Below are positions 34,394 to 40,881 of a DNA stretch of 64,000 nt, piece after piece. How positions within the stretch are numbered: the first letter of the stretch is position 1; every line of letters begins with the position of its first letter. The position numbers were made by a program, and so were the translations under genes. The stretch is from Poriferisodalis sp965204125 (GTDB lineage: Bacteria; Actinomycetota; Acidimicrobiia; Acidimicrobiales; Poriferisodalaceae), in the NCBI RefSeq assembly GCF_965204125.1, contig NZ_OZ241968.1:1674001-1738000 (forward strand), in the 5' to 3' direction. The notes below the pieces were generated by a model. That model did no database searches. It saw only the letters and a program-made list of their open reading frames with translations, and was not told the DNA's origin.

Positions 34394-34845
34394 GGCGTGA
34401 ACCATCCTGTCAGGTGTTTGGGCGCGGCCAGCGTCGGTGAGCGTGGTGGGTCGTCATCTGCGAACGGTGTCAGCCGTGCGAGCCGGGTCACGTCCTGCAG
34501 TGCGATGCCGAGCGTGCGCAGCTCGTCGGTTTGGCCCGCGTGCAGTTCGTCCACGGTGACCGCCATGCCTGCGCCTTGCCGGTCGAGGTGCCTTGCGAGC
34601 ACGCTCAATACGGTGGCGAGGCGTCGAGCGAGGTCGGCACCGGGGTCGTAGGCAGTGCCGATGCCGATGCCGATGCCCGCAGCGGTCAGGTCGCCGCGCA
34701 CGTCGGCATCGAGCGCTTCCGCGGCACGGTTGAGGTGTTCAGCTGCAGCATGGCCGAGCCGGTCGAGCAGACCGGATGTGACCGCTGCAGCCGAGACCGT
34801 CAGCCAGCCGCGCCTGTCGCGCCCCGTCGCGCCAGACTTGTGCAA
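34390..34845 (-). pseudogene. Fragment of an AAA-type ATPase fused into vapC remnant
   Basis: The central part reads GAGMAVTVDELHAGQTDELRTLGIALQDVTR, the Walker B region of actinobacterial ATP-binding proteins (hydrophobic strand, DE, then a helix). No Walker A or C-terminal parts are present. The N-terminal 20 codons overlap the truncated VapC in another frame, and the sequence after DVTR departs from the family. It is best read as an internal piece of an ATPase gene left by recombination. Confidence 0.45.
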
Positions 34846-34957
34846 CGACCGGATGCGTGCTGTGCCATCGCTGGTCCTTGGCGTGAGAGACGAGAAAGGC
34901 CTGCGCGGAGGCTTCGCCGCGTTCGACAGAGATCAGGAAGCCGGCGTCGAGTATCAC
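34739..34957 (-). pseudogene. C-terminally truncated VapC-like PIN toxin
   Basis: The first 50 residues (MILDAGFLISVERGEASAQAFL and THPVVAQVWRDGARQARLA) are the N-terminal half of a VapC PIN domain with its first acidic residue. After RQARLA the resemblance stops and the DNA continues as an ATPase fragment in another frame. The C-terminal acidic residues needed for nuclease activity are gone. It overlaps the antitoxin stop by 4 bases. Confidence 0.6.
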
Positions 34958-35175
34958 AACCCGTAACGCTCAGCCATAGCAGCGACCGCCTCGGCTTCTG
35001 GGGGACCGCTTTCGCTGGCCCATTCGGCGAGGAATGCGTCGAAAGCCTCCTTGCGGTCCTCATCCGCCGCCAGCCTCTGCAGCGCTTCTCGGACTGCCGC
35101 GGCTCGGCCGCCGAACTTGGGCGCGAGACGGTCCAGCAATTGACCATCCTCGTCGTCGAGCCTCACCTTCGCCAT
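34954..35175 (-). CDS. VapB/RHH-type antitoxin (orphaned)
   Basis: 73 residues. MAKVRLDDEDGQLLDRLAPKFGGRAAAVREALQRLAADEDRKEAFDAFLAEWA has the ribbon-helix-helix pattern (KVRLDDE strand, two helices) and a C-terminal toxin-binding helix ending AAMAERYGL. It is intact, but its toxin partner downstream is cut off, so it can only act as a DNA-binding protein or as an anti-toxin against related VapCs. Confidence 0.7.
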   Translation of the reverse strand: MAKVRLDDEDGQLLDRLAPKFGGRAAAVREALQRLAADEDRKEAFDAFLAEWASESGPPEAEAVAAMAERYGL

Positions 35176-35544
35176 GAACCCGACCCTATTGCGTGTTCAT
35201 GGCGGCACCAGCATGGTTTTGTGGGTTGGCCTCATTGGGAAGGGGAGCACACGACCTGGCCGGCGGTCGCTGGCGCGCACCCGACCGCGCTTGAGGCCAA
35301 CGAATTGGTGACCGAGCCGCTGCGACGGTTCCCGAGATCGTCCAAATCCTCGGCCAGCATGTGAGCAACGATGAGCACCGGTGAACGTAGGAGTTGATGG
35401 CCTTCCGAATCCCTCGTCGGGACATGGCCAGAGGTTCTTGGCGATAGGCACGTACGCGAGACTCCGCGTCCACGTCGGCGCGCAATCCGAGGCTCTCTCG
35501 GGCACGCAGCATGCGATTCTGGGGACAGTCCGAAAGGAAGACTG
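35176..35544. other. 369-bp stretch without a confident gene
   Basis: Both strands contain open frames, but none has a ribosome-binding site plus recognisable domain, and codon bias is mixed. It lies between the orphan antitoxin and a small ORF on the other strand and may hold eroded gene fragments. Confidence 0.5.
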
Positions 35545-35733
35545 ATGACTAGACGCGCCAAGTCTCGTGAACTCCGACAAGCGGCCGCGCGCCGCCGCCA
35601 GGCATTTGGGGGAGGTGCAGGCCGCAGGCCGCGTTGGCCGGGCTCGGGCGATGTACGCGGCCTACCTGCGCCGAACGCCAAGGCGCCGCCGCCACCGCCG
35701 TCGCACGAGGCTCCCCGGCGAGAAAACGAGTAG
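35545..35733 (+). CDS. Small basic/proline-rich hypothetical protein
   Basis: 62 residues: a strongly basic N-terminus (TRRAKSRELRQAAARRRQAF) and a Gly/Pro-rich tail. ATG 35545 follows an excellent GAAAGGAAG Shine-Dalgarno, the main reason to accept it. A two-hairpin terminator lies about 60 bp downstream on the same strand, making a compact transcription unit. No family is recognised; a nucleic-acid-binding role would fit the charge but is a guess. Confidence 0.45.
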   Translation: MTRRAKSRELRQAAARRRQAFGGGAGRRPRWPGSGDVRGLPAPNAKAPPPPPSHEAPRRENE

Positions 35734-35793
35734 GTCGCGTACGTCCCGCTGTCGCGTTTGTCACTGGTTTCGCCTAACCTGAGGCCATATCCC

Positions 35794-35850
35794 CCCAGCC
35801 GCTTCGGTGGCTGGGTGCAGGGCCCGCTTCGGCGGGCCCTTGCGTTTTCA
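35794..35850 (+). terminator. Tandem UUCG-capped hairpins with T-tract
   Basis: Hairpin 1: 9-bp stem 35794-35802/35807-35815 (one G-T pair) closed by TTCG. Hairpin 2: perfect 9-bp stem 35819-35827/35832-35840 closed by TTCG, followed by TTGCGTTTT. The second is a canonical intrinsic terminator for the plus strand. Confidence 0.8.
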
Positions 35851-35941
35851 TCGAGGCCGTGACTTTCGAATTCTCGGCCGGGCTGTATTTCAGCACCGGT
35901 GGCGATCGGCACTGAGCGGGTACGCGGCCGAAGTGGCCTGC

Positions 35942-37336
35942 CTACGCAGCCGGAAGTGCGCTTTGGCTGGCGGCGGTATAGCCAGGGTTGATTGGTTGGC
36001 TCACGCCCTCCGTGAACGCAGTGAGCTTGGCCCCCGGACTGCGAAGGTCCAGGTTGATCGACGCGTATTGCTGGCCGTCGTGGAGGATCCGCAGCAGATC
36101 TGCGACGCTCAGCGCGCCTGCGATGGCACCCACGAACGAGGCCGCAGCCGTAGCACCGGCGAGTTCAATGACGCCGCATTGCGCATCACCGGGCTGCTCG
36201 CCTTTGTCGATGCGGCGACTGATTTCGGTTTCATACGCCTCGACGAGCTTGCGCTCCGCTGATTCCGCGTTTGGAAATGCGATTTCTGGCGTGAGCTGCG
36301 ATGGAAATGCGTAGATGAGCATGTCGAGGTAGCCGGTCGAGCCGGCACCGAGGCCAGAGTCGACCACTCGCCAGAACTTCTCGCCCAGCGCTCGCCGCGG
36401 TTCGGGGCTGTCGAATCCGGCGAGTGCCAGCTTCGGCTCCGTTTCATGGGGTATCACGTGTTCGTCGAAGCGCCGTTCGACTAAGCGGGTCCGGTGGCCG
36501 AGGGCTTCAAGGCACGTCTGAACCACTCGGGTCTTGGGCCGGCCGACATCGGCCTGGGTGGTCAGCAAACCAGTCGATCGATTGGCCTCAACGACCACGT
36601 CGAAGTCAACGAGGAAAACCTTGAGCTCCTTAGGACGCTCATAGGGCAGGCATCCGATGCTCCAGGCATTCGCTTGACCGAGGTGACCTAGACCGAGCAG
36701 CCAAATCCCGTTTGGTAAGTACTGAAGTGTTGGCCCCAGTGCCTCAGGCGACCGCCAATCCAGGTCTGGCATCCAGAGCGATAGCCCGACGGTCCGACGA
36801 CCAGCAACGGGGGAGCCGACCATGTGCTGGAACATCTCTGAGACGCCCAGGGCGCCCGCCACGATGCCTGCAAGGGGGATCGCCGGTTCGCGTGGCTCGG
36901 TTCCGGTGGATTCAGTCACACCGCCGCACCAACCGTGCCATGTGAGATCTAGTTGAAGTCTGCGCCGGCGTTGGCGGCACGGAGACGGTGTCGCGATTCG
37001 CAACGTCGGTAGGTCTGAGTCCGGCCGGTCCACCACGGTGCCACCGAACTCGTCAATGACGTCGGCCACAGTCCGGCCGCGTGCCCAAGGCAACGTGAGT
37101 TCTGGATTGCTGGCGACAGCCACTTCGATGCCGCCGAGCATCGCTCTGTGGCCCGTGTTGAGGGTTGTCAGCAGTGCGGCTTGGGCTGCGAGATCGGCTG
37201 CAATGTCAGGACCCACCTCGACTTGGAGTACAAGGTCTCCAAGGCGGCGATAGGCGTCGTTGATGTCGCTGGCCAGATCACCGTCGAGCAGGATCTTGGC
37301 CGTTCGACTGAGCTCGTCGCGACCGACCGCGTTCAT
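35942..37336 (-). CDS. E1-like ThiF-fold activating enzyme of a ubiquitin-like conjugation operon
   Basis: 464 residues. The N-terminal 200 residues form an unassigned domain; near residue 215 the ThiF/E1 Rossmann motif GLGHLGQA begins, followed by LVDFDVVVEANRSTGLL and DVGRPKTRVVQTCLEALG (the D-x-D, N-R and K of adenylating E1 enzymes) and the C-terminal AQCGVIELAGATAAASFVGAIAGALSVADLL. It should adenylate the C-terminal glycine of the upstream Ubl. The usual CxxC zinc pairs of MoeB/ThiF are absent. ATG 37336 overlaps the JAMM-peptidase stop by 4 bases (ATGA), which fixes the start. It is last in a four-gene operon. Confidence 0.85.
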   Translation of the reverse strand: MNAVGRDELSRTAKILLDGDLASDINDAYRRLGDLVLQVEVGPDIAADLAAQAALLTTLNTGHRAMLGGIEVAVASNPELTLPWARGRTVADVIDEFGGTVVDRPDSDLPTLRIATPSPCRQRRRRLQLDLTWHGWCGGVTESTGTEPREPAIPLAGIVAGALGVSEMFQHMVGSPVAGRRTVGLSLWMPDLDWRSPEALGPTLQYLPNGIWLLGLGHLGQANAWSIGCLPYERPKELKVFLVDFDVVVEANRSTGLLTTQADVGRPKTRVVQTCLEALGHRTRLVERRFDEHVIPHETEPKLALAGFDSPEPRRALGEKFWRVVDSGLGAGSTGYLDMLIYAFPSQLTPEIAFPNAESAERKLVEAYETEISRRIDKGEQPGDAQCGVIELAGATAAASFVGAIAGALSVADLLRILHDGQQYASINLDLRSPGAKLTAFTEGVSQPINPGYTAASQSALPAA

Positions 37337-37836
37337 GTCCATCTCCGAACCGACAGGCGTCGAGCCGCCGCCCGCCCGAACCACGAATCCCATTCGCCGC
37401 TTCCGCAGTAACGGTGCACACCGACCTGGCGAGGCCTGACTCGACGGGTCGCAAAGTGAGGCACGATCAAGGCCACGTGCCCGACTTGAGCGATCATCGG
37501 ACTGTCTTTGTCGATGGAGCTCTGCTGGACGGCGGCGCCGGGATGGGTATGGACATCGGCGATGACGGTGAGCTTCTTCGCCTCGCAGATGTCCCAGAGC
37601 TTGCTGAAGGCGTGTCCCTGGATCTCGATGTTGCCGCGCAAGCACATCGGATCCAGATCGTCGAAGTACTCGACATGAGCAACTCGCCGCGAGTCGGGGA
37701 GAGGTGCCAGAAGAAAGGCCCCCGCCTCGCGCGTGCCTTGTCCTCGCCGGCCAAGTTCGCGAATCAACGAGCGCCATTGCCACCGCGTCAGAGAGACGAG
37801 CGGCCGACGAGCCGAACTAGATGCCCGCGTAGTCAT
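37333..37836 (-). CDS. JAMM/MPN-type isopeptidase (deubiquitinase-like)
   Basis: 167 residues. A complete JAMM zinc motif is present: Glu37 (TREAGAFLL), H96-x-H98-P, seven residues, S106-x-x-D109 (HTHPGAAVQQSSID). These are the zinc ligands and catalytic residues of JAB/MPN+ metalloproteases that remove ubiquitin or ubiquitin-like proteins. The Ubl of this operon already ends in Gly, so the peptidase is more likely to deconjugate than to mature it. It overlaps the E2-like gene by 20 bases and the E1-like gene by 4, which implies tight translational coupling. Confidence 0.9.
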   Translation of the reverse strand: MTTRASSSARRPLVSLTRWQWRSLIRELGRRGQGTREAGAFLLAPLPDSRRVAHVEYFDDLDPMCLRGNIEIQGHAFSKLWDICEAKKLTVIADVHTHPGAAVQQSSIDKDSPMIAQVGHVALIVPHFATRRVRPRQVGVHRYCGSGEWDSWFGRAAARRLSVRRWT

Positions 37837-38287
37837 CGGCGTTCAGTAGCTCGTGCACTCGCCCGAGGAGGAAAGCAATGTCACGTCCTGGGTGCCAGAC
37901 ATCCTCGGGGTGTCGGTCGCGCCAAGTCGCGTGCCCCTTAAGCGCCTTGCGGTCCCACGGGGCGTACAGTGCGAGGTCTTCATCCCAGTTGCCGTTGTAG
38001 AACACCTTCCCCACCCGGTCGCCCTTCGGCCGTTGAGCCGGGGGAAGAGCGGCGTCGAGGTCGAGGTCCCACGGTGCGGACGTAGGCGCTTGCTGCGGAT
38101 AGCCCGTGAGGTCAACGCGCAGCCCGAACTCGCTCGGCGAGTTGGGGCGCTCTGCAGCGGACACGGCGAAGATGCCGATCGGCCATTCGAGCTTGACTAG
38201 CCGCCAACGGCCGCCGTCGACACCACTCTGGAAGCCAGCGGCTTCCAGAGCAGCACTCATGGCCCGTTCGTCAGGCGCCACGACCAT
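37817..38287 (-). CDS. E2-like (UBC-fold) protein without cysteine
   Basis: 156 residues. Context and pattern place it with bacterial E2-like proteins of Ubl/E1/JAB operons: central LRVDLTGYPQQAPTSAPWDLD and LYAPWDRKALKGH near residue 108, then VWHPGRDIAFLLGRVHELLN. The whole protein contains no cysteine, so it cannot form the thioester of eukaryotic E2s; Ser, Thr or another nucleophile would be needed, or it acts only as a scaffold. ATG 38287 lies 8 bp after the Ubl stop. The fold call is inferred from operon position and weak sequence pattern. Confidence 0.72.
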   Translation of the reverse strand: MVVAPDERAMSAALEAAGFQSGVDGGRWRLVKLEWPIGIFAVSAAERPNSPSEFGLRVDLTGYPQQAPTSAPWDLDLDAALPPAQRPKGDRVGKVFYNGNWDEDLALYAPWDRKALKGHATWRDRHPEDVWHPGRDIAFLLGRVHELLNADDYAGI

Positions 38288-38295
38288 CGACTCCG

Positions 38296-38811
38296 TCAGC
38301 CCTCGAACCGCTTCTTCGGAACGAGATCGAAGTCGACGTCACAGCGGGGACTCGTTGTGAGCGAGCCGATGTGCACTTCAGCGTCGATGAACTCGCTGGT
38401 GCCGCGGACAAGCAGAGCATGGCGAGGGATTTCCTGGCTCGGAAGCTTGAATCCGTCTTCTCCCGCGGCCCAGCGATACACCGTCGAGAGTCGTGTCGCC
38501 GGGGGGAACTCCTTGTCGAGACTTCGATCGTGGTATCGAACTCGCGCCTTGACGCTGGTACAGCAGCCCCGATGCACGTGACATCGCTCCGTAATGCCGG
38601 CGTCCACAAGTGAGATCTCGAGCTCGAGCGGTTCGTCCTGCTCCGCCAGCCAGATCGACTCGTCGGACACCGCCGGGTCGTCAGTCGTCAGCAGGTCTCG
38701 CACGTGACCGTCGCGGTTCACCGGCAGCAACTGCAGGTCCGGTGTGCCCTCGGTGTGGACGTAGACCTCGATGACGTTCTCGTCGGTTTCGGGGTTCAGG
38801 GAAGTAGTCAT
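38296..38811 (-). CDS. Ubiquitin-like modifier with two tandem beta-grasp domains
   Basis: 171 residues. The first half (VIEVYVHTEGTPDLQLLPVNRDGHVRDLL) and second half (VKARVRYHDRSLDKEFPPATRLSTVYRWA through DVDFDLVPKKRFEG) each resemble a ubiquitin-fold unit, joined by a His/Cys-rich linker (ERCHVHRGCC). The gene ends directly after a Gly codon, giving a ready C-terminus for adenylation by the E1-like protein. ATG 38811 has a strong AGGAGA Shine-Dalgarno seven bases upstream. It is the first gene of the operon Ubl, E2-like, JAMM peptidase, E1-like. Confidence 0.78.
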   Translation of the reverse strand: MTTSLNPETDENVIEVYVHTEGTPDLQLLPVNRDGHVRDLLTTDDPAVSDESIWLAEQDEPLELEISLVDAGITERCHVHRGCCTSVKARVRYHDRSLDKEFPPATRLSTVYRWAAGEDGFKLPSQEIPRHALLVRGTSEFIDAEVHIGSLTTSPRCDVDFDLVPKKRFEG

Positions 38812-38942
38812 AGCCGTCTCCTGTTATGTTCCTGGGCTTCCTACTAGTTCTAGTGTAACAGCAGAATGGAATAGTTGCGGCATGAACCAACACGTAGCAG
38901 AATGCGTAACAGACCCACCGCAGGGGAACGAGGGGAGACGCC
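38812..38942. promoter_or_regulatory. Shared divergent promoter region of Ubl operon and XRE-IrrE gene
   Basis: 131 bp. It contains ACTAG-TT-CTAGT (38843-38854), an inverted CTGTTA (38821-38826) and two TAACAG (38856-38861, 38907-38912), and GCAGAATG twice (38861-38868, 38897-38904). These repeats are plausible binding sites for the XRE regulator encoded next door. TACACT (rc of 38852-38857) could be the -10 of the Ubl operon. Confidence 0.55.
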
Positions 38943-40148
38943 ATGAGCCAGCTGGGTGAGGCGCTCGCGCGCGCTCGCACGAGCGCCCGCTACTCGCAGG
39001 ACGATGTGGGGGCAGCCTTAGGCATCAACCGGGCCATGGTGTCGTACTGGGAGTCCGGCACGCGAACCCCGAACGATCGACAGCTCAGCGCGCTGGCCCG
39101 GTTGTATGGCGTCGAGCTGCTCGACGTCTTGGAAGGCCGCGAGCTCCGGCCAAGAGCCGATGATCTCGTGAATCTGCTGCTGCGTGCAGAGGACGGCGTC
39201 GACGAGGGGGCCACACCAGGCATCCGCGAGTTCGTTCAGTTCCTCGACCGGTTCGCTGAGTTGGCGAGCAGCTTGGACGAACCCATCCGGGGCCTCAGGC
39301 AAAGCCCGTTTGTGTTTCGGCACAAGTTCACCCAGAAGGACGACATTCGCCGCAAGGCCGAGGAAGTCCGCGCGCATCTTGGCCTCGGTTCCGGTCCAAT
39401 CTCGGATCTTGACCCGGTCTGCGAGACGCTGGGTGTGACCTTGTACCGGGCACCACTCGGGTCCGATCTCAGCCGTGCGCCTTCAGGAGCGTTCCTGAGT
39501 CACCCCGAAGTCGGATTCGCGATTCTGGTGAACCTCGACATGACGCCAGGCCGACGGCGATTCACGGTCGCGCATGAGTTGGCCCACGCCCTGTTTCACA
39601 GCAACGAAACCACGCGTGTGCTCTCGCACGGCAAGGGGTCGCGGGAGAGCTTTGCAAACCGCTTCGCAGGTGAGTTTCTGATGCCGAGCGAGGGCATCCG
39701 CCGCTTTGCTGAGGAGGTCGGACTTCCACCCCGCATCGTTGACCCGGTCGACATCATTCACATGCAGCGCTACTTCAAGGTTTCATGGCCGACGGCGCTC
39801 GTACGGCTCCGTCAAATGAAGTGGCTGGCGCCAGAGACGTACACCGAGCTCCGAGAGTCAGTGCGCCCCGTTTCGCTGGCGCGAGCGCTTGGCTACACAA
39901 TTCATCCTGAGGAAGACGCGCAAGATTCGGAGCGTTGGCGCATCCAGCGCTTCCCGATGTCCTTCAGACGGATGCTGCGGCGAGCGGTCGTGGCAGACCT
40001 GATGTCCGCGCCAACGGCCGCCTCGTTCGCCGGTCTCGCAGTTCCGGACGTAGTCCAGATCCTTGGCCAACCGCTCGGTGGTGCTGAGCAAGAAGCGTCG
40101 CATCTTGAGGCAGAGTTCGACGAGTTCGAGGTGACAGGCGTTGTCTGA
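38943..40148 (+). CDS. XRE-family HTH regulator fused to ImmA/IrrE metallopeptidase
   Basis: 401 residues. The N-terminal XRE helix-turn-helix (RTSARYSQDDVGAALGINRAMVSYWESGTRTP) is followed by a linker and an ImmA/IrrE zinc peptidase domain with HELAH near residue 210 (FTVAHELAHALFHSNE) and downstream FANRFAGEFLMP. Such proteins sense damage or phage and cleave a repressor or antitoxin. ATG 38943 has a GGGGAG Shine-Dalgarno. It is transcribed away from the Ubl operon and overlaps the PIN gene, which suggests control of both. Confidence 0.92.
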   Translation: MSQLGEALARARTSARYSQDDVGAALGINRAMVSYWESGTRTPNDRQLSALARLYGVELLDVLEGRELRPRADDLVNLLLRAEDGVDEGATPGIREFVQFLDRFAELASSLDEPIRGLRQSPFVFRHKFTQKDDIRRKAEEVRAHLGLGSGPISDLDPVCETLGVTLYRAPLGSDLSRAPSGAFLSHPEVGFAILVNLDMTPGRRRFTVAHELAHALFHSNETTRVLSHGKGSRESFANRFAGEFLMPSEGIRRFAEEVGLPPRIVDPVDIIHMQRYFKVSWPTALVRLRQMKWLAPETYTELRESVRPVSLARALGYTIHPEEDAQDSERWRIQRFPMSFRRMLRRAVVADLMSAPTAASFAGLAVPDVVQILGQPLGGAEQEASHLEAEFDEFEVTGVV

Positions 40149-40785
40149 CGGCTCCCACATCATCGACACGGTTGTGCTGATGTACTTCCTGCTCGTTGGG
40201 CAGGAAGGGTTGCTCGGCGATCTCCTCGGTAGGCCGCTGCAAGTTCCAGTGGCGGTCTACGACCCCGCTGATCGAGCGCGTTCGGATGAGCCGGCACCGC
40301 GACCCGAGTTGCTGTCCGAGATGCGGCAGGCCTTGGGGCACTACGAGACGGCGGCCACGTTGGCCGAGGAATCGGAATCCCCGGACCATGCGATCGAGTT
40401 GTTGACCAAAATCAGACTCGTCGATCAGCTATACGACGAATCTGGCCTCGTACCGGTCGAAATGACTCATGTGGAGCAGCTGTTGGCCGCCCGACTTCAG
40501 GGCAGTCACGTCAGCACATACGGGCTCAAGTTCGGGCTTGGACCTGGCGAGGCAGCCTGTGTAGCGATCTCGTTGGAGCGCGGTTGGACGATTGTGACCG
40601 ATGACGCCGACGCGCTCCAGGTTCTCGACCAAGAGCACGGAGGTCGGACCTATCCCTACGAGCGCATCCGCAAACTGCTCATTCGTGCCGCTGATGAGGG
40701 ACGTATCACGCGTGAGGAGGCGAACCGACTCCACGCGGAGATGCGTTCACTCGGGTTCTGGGACAGCGGTCAGCCTTTCGAGTGA
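40141..40785 (+). CDS. PIN-domain-like nuclease partner of XRE-IrrE
   Basis: 214 residues. PIN-like acidic positions: HIIDTVVLMYFL at the N-terminus, LGPGEAACVAISLERGW and TIVTDDADALQVLDQ in the C-terminal half. The start is TTG 40141, since the fold begins immediately after and overlaps the XRE-IrrE stop by 8 bases. An effector nuclease whose activity is released by the ImmA/IrrE partner is a reasonable model. The longer, helical middle part (residues 60-120) is unlike small VapC toxins. Confidence 0.78.
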   Translation: MSDGSHIIDTVVLMYFLLVGQEGLLGDLLGRPLQVPVAVYDPADRARSDEPAPRPELLSEMRQALGHYETAATLAEESESPDHAIELLTKIRLVDQLYDESGLVPVEMTHVEQLLAARLQGSHVSTYGLKFGLGPGEAACVAISLERGWTIVTDDADALQVLDQEHGGRTYPYERIRKLLIRAADEGRITREEANRLHAEMRSLGFWDSGQPFE

Positions 40786-40881
40786 GCCTCACGTCGCAAC
40801 GGAACATGGGCCAGTCGGGCTTCGCCGCAACTCGGCTCCGCCGTGGCGGCAAGAATGTGGCGGTTCGTCGGAGGGATGGGT

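Noticed and set aside
35794..35850. Tandem hairpins as a riboswitch for the E1-like gene
   Set aside because: They lie downstream of that gene and the T-tract is on the opposite strand, so they end a plus-strand transcript instead.
37333..37393. Earlier starts (ATG 37393 or 37342) for the E1-like gene
   Set aside because: They would overlap the JAMM gene by 60 or 10 bases; ATG 37336 gives the standard 4-base ATGA coupling.
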